Translations under genes and position numbers: made by a program
Source: Accumulibacter sp.
GTDB taxonomy: Bacteria; Pseudomonadota; Gammaproteobacteria; Burkholderiales; Rhodocyclaceae
Length of the DNA stretch: 64,000 nt
Assembly (NCBI RefSeq): GCF_036625195.1
Contig: NZ_JAZKUG010000001.1
Location: forward strand, 2,542,001 to 2,606,000
Direction of reading: 5' to 3'
Notes under the pieces: generated by a model
The model's database searches: none
The model's input: the letters and a program-made list of their open reading frames with translations, nothing else
Told to the model about the DNA's origin: nothing
Part shown: positions 60,442-64,000 of the stretch, piece after piece
How the letters are laid out: each line of letters starts with the position of its first letter
Position numbering within the stretch: the stretch's first letter is position 1

Positions 60442-62088
60442 CTAAGCCTGTTTGACCGTCAGCAGGCTCTCATCCCACTTGTCGTGCTTCTCGAAGCCGA
60501 GCAGGTTGGCGATCGTCGCGGCGATGTTCGACAGGCCCGCGCTGGCGGTCTGTGTCAGCCCAAGCCGGCCGCCGCTGACCTGGTCGTAGAGGATCAGCGG
60601 CACCGGGTTCAAGGTGTGCGAGGTCTTGCTCTTGAACGACCCGTCCGCATTCCTGGCTGGTTGTCCGCTCTTCTTGTCGATCTCGTACATCTCGTCCGCA
60701 TTGCCATGATCGGCGGTGATGAGGGCAACACCGCCCATCGCGTCGATCACCGGCAGGATGCGTGCCAGCTGCAGGTCGACGGCTTCGATCGCCATCGTCG
60801 CCGCGCGGAAGTGCCCCGTGTGGCCGACCATGTCGCCGTTCGCGAAATTGCAGCGCAGGGTCCGGTACTGCCCGCTCCTGAGGGCAGCGATCATCGCATC
60901 GGCGATCTCCGCAGCCTTCATCCACGGCCGCTGTTCGAAGGGGACGACGTCGCTCGGCACCTCTTCGTAGGTCTCGCCAGCAAACTTGTTCGAGCGGTTG
61001 CCGTTCCAGAAGTAGGTCACATGGCCGAACTTCTGCGTTTCGGAACAGGCGAACTGGGTGATCCCGGACTTGGCAAACCACTCGCCCATGGTGTCGAGGA
61101 TCGCCGGCGGGTCGACCAGGAAGCGCTTGGGCAGCTTGAGGTCGCCGTCGTACTGCAACATTCCGGCGTAGGTCACGCGCGGCAGGCGGACGCGGTCGAA
61201 CTTGTCGAAGTTCGCCTCCTCGAAGGCACGGGTGATTTCGATCGCGCGGTCGCCGCGGAAGTTGAAGAAGACGACCGAGTCACCATCCTCGATGGTGCCG
61301 ACCGGATGGCCGGCGCTGGCGATCACGAAAGGCGGCAGATCCTGGTCGATCGTTGCCGGCGAGCGCGCACGCAGCGCTTCGATCGCCTGCGACGCACTCG
61401 CGTACTGCTCGCCCTGACCGAGGACGTGCGTTTGCCAGCCGCGCTCGACCATGTTCCAGTTCGCCTCGTAGCGGTCCATGGTGATGTTCATGCGGCCACC
61501 GCCGGAGGCGATGCGGGCGTCGAAGCCTGCTCCACTGACTTCCGCGAGGAAGGCTTCGAACGGCAGGACATATTCGAGGGCACTGGTTTCGGGTACGTCG
61601 CGCCCATCCAGCAGGATATGGACGCGCACGCTCGGCACACCTTCATCCTTCGCGCGCAGGACCATCGCCCGCAGGTGGTCGATGTGGCTGTGTACGTTGC
61701 CGTCGGAGAAGAGGCCGAGGAAGTGGATGACGCCGCGGCCTGCCTTGGCGCCGGCGACGATCTGCTGCCAGGCTGTGCCTTGCCAGATCGAGCCCACGGC
61801 GATGGCGTCGGCGACCAGCGCCGCGCCCTGGCTGTAGACCTGGCCGGCACCGATGGCGTTGTGGCCGACTTCGGAGTTGCCCATGTCGTCGTCGGAGGGC
61901 ATTCCGACCGCGATGCCATGGGCACGCAGGGTGACATTCGGGCAACTGGCGAGGAGGCGGTCCAGGGTGGGTTTCCTGGCCGCGGCGATGGCGCTGCCGA
62001 CATCCGTTTTGGCGATGCCGTAGCCATCCATGATGATCGTGACAACAGGGCCCTGAATTCCGGGGAAGGAGGCAGATTTCTGCAACAT
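60442..62088 (-). CDS. gpmI: 2,3-bisphosphoglycerate-independent phosphoglycerate mutase
   Basis: 548 residues, the usual Mn-dependent iPGM length. MDGYGI near 20, catalytic Ser-72 in DMGNSEVGHNAIGAG, GLFSDGNVHSH, LDGRDVPETS, NGNRSNKF and ADHGNADEM. It converts 3- to 2-phosphoglycerate. It converges on tpiA from the other strand, so glycolytic genes meet tail to tail. The end DESLLTVKQA is natural. Confidence 0.97.
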   Translation of the reverse strand: MLQKSASFPGIQGPVVTIIMDGYGIAKTDVGSAIAAARKPTLDRLLASCPNVTLRAHGIAVGMPSDDDMGNSEVGHNAIGAGQVYSQGAALVADAIAVGSIWQGTAWQQIVAGAKAGRGVIHFLGLFSDGNVHSHIDHLRAMVLRAKDEGVPSVRVHILLDGRDVPETSALEYVLPFEAFLAEVSGAGFDARIASGGGRMNITMDRYEANWNMVERGWQTHVLGQGEQYASASQAIEALRARSPATIDQDLPPFVIASAGHPVGTIEDGDSVVFFNFRGDRAIEITRAFEEANFDKFDRVRLPRVTYAGMLQYDGDLKLPKRFLVDPPAILDTMGEWFAKSGITQFACSETQKFGHVTYFWNGNRSNKFAGETYEEVPSDVVPFEQRPWMKAAEIADAMIAALRSGQYRTLRCNFANGDMVGHTGHFRAATMAIEAVDLQLARILPVIDAMGGVALITADHGNADEMYEIDKKSGQPARNADGSFKSKTSHTLNPVPLILYDQVSGGRLGLTQTASAGLSNIAATIANLLGFEKHDKWDESLLTVKQA

Positions 62089-62280
62089 GATGGATTCCTG
62101 GGGAGGTTGAGTGTGGGAAAGCAGGCCGCCGAGGGTCGATGTGCAGCGGCGTCAATCCCAGTATACCGCAAGCCGGCAGCCGTCGCCGAACAAAGAATCC
62201 CTTTTGAAAACGATCACTTGCACGCAACTCGCTTGGCCGCTTGCGGGCTCGTGGCGAGGCCGACGCAGGCTTCGCGGCAG

Positions 62281-63150
62281 CTAGCGGGGTTGTTGCAGGC
62301 CGACCACCGGCTGCCGTCGGCGGACACGGATGCGGACTCGCTTGCGGATCCGTTGTGGTGTCTCCTGTTGCCGATTCGCGGGACGCCTCCTGTGGCGGTG
62401 CTTGCGGGCACGCCGGGTGGCGACCAGCAGTGCGATCTTGCCGGCGAGCAGCAGGAAGGCGAGGACCCAGACCAGCGGGTAGGCGAGCACCTCCCTGAGG
62501 AGTTCGATGACGTGCAACGGCGGACTGGCATCGTGGCTGGCGGGAAGCGCGGGCGCCGTGCGCCCCCCGGCAACGGGAGGGCGGTGGTCGCCGGACGTGT
62601 CGCCGACGGTCAGCGCGAGCTCGCCGTGTCCGATCGAGGCGTGACCGTCGCTTGCGCTGTAATGAAAGCCTTCAATGCCGGCGAGAGAGAAGCTGACCCG
62701 CCCTCCCGGGCCCATGCGTGCATCGGTGCTCTCGACGATGAGGTCGGTTGCTGCCTGCTGCAGGTTGTTCAGGTCAGCGAGGATGTCCTCAACGCCGGGC
62801 AGCAGGCCTGTGGGCAGCGGGAGCGGCGAGCCGCGAGGCGCGGCAGCCGGCCCCGGCGACCCTTGTCGGCGCGTTCTCCCCGGTGGCGGTCGTGATGCCG
62901 GGGCAAAGGGATGAGCGGCTTCGTCGGCATCCAGCGCAGGCATCGCCGGCAGCGGCAACGGTCCATGCGACAACCATGGCGGCGACGCCTCTTGTTCGTC
63001 GAGGGCGCCGGCAAGCTCGGGCGAAGTCGACAAGTTCGTCTCGCTCGGTTCGGCCAGCCGTGCGGCCGCGGTCGGCGGCAATGTCCTGGCGTCATTGTCG
63101 CCGATGCTGTGGGCCAGCGCATCTCCGTTGAGCAGCACGTACGCCACCAC
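62281..63150 (-). CDS. Proline-rich membrane protein, unknown function
   Basis: 289 residues from GTG 63150, the first conventional start codon. The N-terminus VVAYVLLNGDALAHS looks like the core of a signal peptide but lacks its positive start. In frame upstream there is RRWRTPIF, which would supply it, so true translation may begin farther up, near AGGAGGAAA at 63251-63260, with a non-ATG codon (CTG at 63249). Middle: low-complexity Pro/Ala, then a short folded part (VSFSLAGIEGFHYSASDGHASIGHGELALTVGD), one membrane helix (VWVLAFLLLAGKIALLVAT) and an Arg-rich tail. Not recognised. Confidence 0.62.
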   Translation of the reverse strand: MVAYVLLNGDALAHSIGDNDARTLPPTAAARLAEPSETNLSTSPELAGALDEQEASPPWLSHGPLPLPAMPALDADEAAHPFAPASRPPPGRTRRQGSPGPAAAPRGSPLPLPTGLLPGVEDILADLNNLQQAATDLIVESTDARMGPGGRVSFSLAGIEGFHYSASDGHASIGHGELALTVGDTSGDHRPPVAGGRTAPALPASHDASPPLHVIELLREVLAYPLVWVLAFLLLAGKIALLVATRRARKHRHRRRPANRQQETPQRIRKRVRIRVRRRQPVVGLQQPR

Positions 63151-63372
63151 GAAAATCGGCGTTCGCCAGCGGCGGTACTGCCGAGCGCCTTCACGCGGTT
63201 GCGAGCGCCCGCCGATCCCGCCGTTCAGCAGGGCGATATCTGTCCCCAGGTTTCCTCCTCACGCCACGGCCGGCGCGGCTCGTTCCTCTGCTGCGGCCGG
63301 CCGTCGGGCACCGATGCTAGAATACTACAGCAACGTCGGCGCCGGGCGTTGCCCTTGGAGAAGACCGTTCCA

Positions 63373-64000
63373 ATGAGCACCTCATCGCTGCAGGATGTCG
63401 CTTGGCACTCGCTGCCGGCAGAGGAAGCGGCGGCTCGCCTGGCTGCCAGTTTCGAGCAGGGGCTCGACGATGCGGAGGTGGGCTGCCGCCGTTCGCAACA
63501 CGGCGAGAACCGGCTGACGCCAACTCCGAGCCGGGGACCGCTGCTGCGTTTCGCGCTGCAGTTCGTGCAGCCACTGGTGCTGGTGCTGGTGCTGGCCGGA
63601 CTGGTCACCGCCGTTCTCGGCGAATGGGTCGACGCCGCCGTGATCTTTGGTGTCACGTTGGTCAACGCGGTCATCGGCTTCATCCAGGAAGGTCGCGCCG
63701 AGAGTGCCCTGGCGGCGCTTGCCCGCTCGGTCATCAGTGAGGTCACGGTTCTGCGGGGGGGGGGCAAGCAGCGCCTGTCATCGACCGAGCTCGTTCCTGG
63801 CGACGTCGTCCTGCTGGCGGCGGGCGACAAGGTGCCGGCCGACCTGCGGCTGTTCCGCAGCAGGGATCTGCAGGCGATCGAGGCGGCTCTGACCGGCGAG
63901 TCGACGGCCGTTGCCAAGAGCGGCGATACCTTGCCGGAGAACACCCTGCTCGCCGAGCGTTGCAACATGGCCTACGCCGGGACCGTGATGATCAGCGGTC
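63373..64000 (+). CDS. P-type cation ATPase, 5' part, cut by the window end
   Basis: 209 residues visible. A cation-ATPase N-terminal domain (VAWHSLPAEEAAARLAA) is followed by two membrane helices (LLRFALQFVQPLVLVLVLAGL, then VDAAVIFGVTLVNAVIGFI) and the actuator domain with the dephosphorylation motif LTGES near residue 177. The layout resembles P2-type Ca2+-transporting or K/Mg-type pumps. Codon 128 onward contains a G10 run (63755-63764). The gene is truncated only by the window boundary; the frame is open. Confidence 0.85.
   Translation, partial: MSTSSLQDVAWHSLPAEEAAARLAASFEQGLDDAEVGCRRSQHGENRLTPTPSRGPLLRFALQFVQPLVLVLVLAGLVTAVLGEWVDAAVIFGVTLVNAVIGFIQEGRAESALAALARSVISEVTVLRGGGKQRLSSTELVPGDVVLLAAGDKVPADLRLFRSRDLQAIEAALTGESTAVAKSGDTLPENTLLAERCNMAYAGTVMISG

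Overview
The window is high-GC, densely coded Gram-negative chromosome. Its gene content fits a betaproteobacterium of the Rhodocyclales, most like the 'Candidatus Accumulibacter' group. The evidence is a K+-insensitive H+-pyrophosphatase, two cyanophycin synthetase paralogues beside an ABC transporter and a DUF1854 protein, a giant PEP-CTERM surface protein, and the lpxK-Trm112-kdsB-adk arrangement. This is inferred from gene content and protein character, not from a database search.

Layout: (1) 0-6.5 kb holds an envelope operon on the plus strand, exbB-exbD-lpxK-Trm112-kdsB-adk, followed by hppA, a proton-pumping pyrophosphatase with an unusual C-terminal OmpA-like domain. (2) 6.6-15.4 kb, minus strand, holds a PEBP-family protein, murJ, two tiny membrane proteins and a 1934-residue PEP-CTERM protein built on about five 188-residue repeats. 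A LuxR-type regulator diverges from it at 15.7 kb. (3) 16.9-20.3 kb holds lemA, two TPM-domain genes and a spermidine-synthase-like gene. (4) 20.3-28.1 kb is a cyanophycin (multi-L-arginyl-poly-L-aspartate) locus: ABC exporter-like protein, DUF1854 protein and two unequal cyanophycin synthetases. (5) 28-35 kb holds a FapA/DUF342 protein, a glycine-zipper lipoprotein, an S4-domain pseudouridine synthase with a long disordered N-terminus, an HDOD protein and a membrane-bound spermidine-synthase-like protein. (6) 35.1-42.8 kb is a complete type I Zorya anti-phage system, zorABCD. It is followed by a Uma2-family gene, a complete insertion sequence (19-bp inverted ends, 9-bp target duplication) and tRNA-Ser(UGA); this is the accessory region of the window. 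(7) 45.8-52 kb holds a Bax-inhibitor-1 family protein, an ArnD-like deacetylase whose leader has been replaced by a small inverted-repeat element, a Mth938-domain protein, then alaC-alaA-hom. (8) 52-58 kb holds a lipid A-type acyltransferase and a compact three-gene unit: NodU-type carbamoyltransferase, an endonuclease/exonuclease/phosphatase fused to a CBM21-like glycan-binding domain, and a phospholipase D-like protein. I do not recognise this unit as a described system. (9) 58.3-62.1 kb holds glycolysis genes pgk and tpiA with convergent gpmI. (10) The window ends with an unknown single-pass membrane protein and the start of a P-type ATPase that carries a G10 tract.

The strongest candidates for new biology are the carbamoyltransferase/CBM21-nuclease/PLD unit, the apparently complementary cyanophycin synthetase pair (one keeps a metallopeptidase-like HxxEH motif but lacks the end of its ligase domain; the other has the reverse), and the H+-pyrophosphatase-OmpA fusion. 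The Zorya operon is a known system, recognised here from domain order and key residues.
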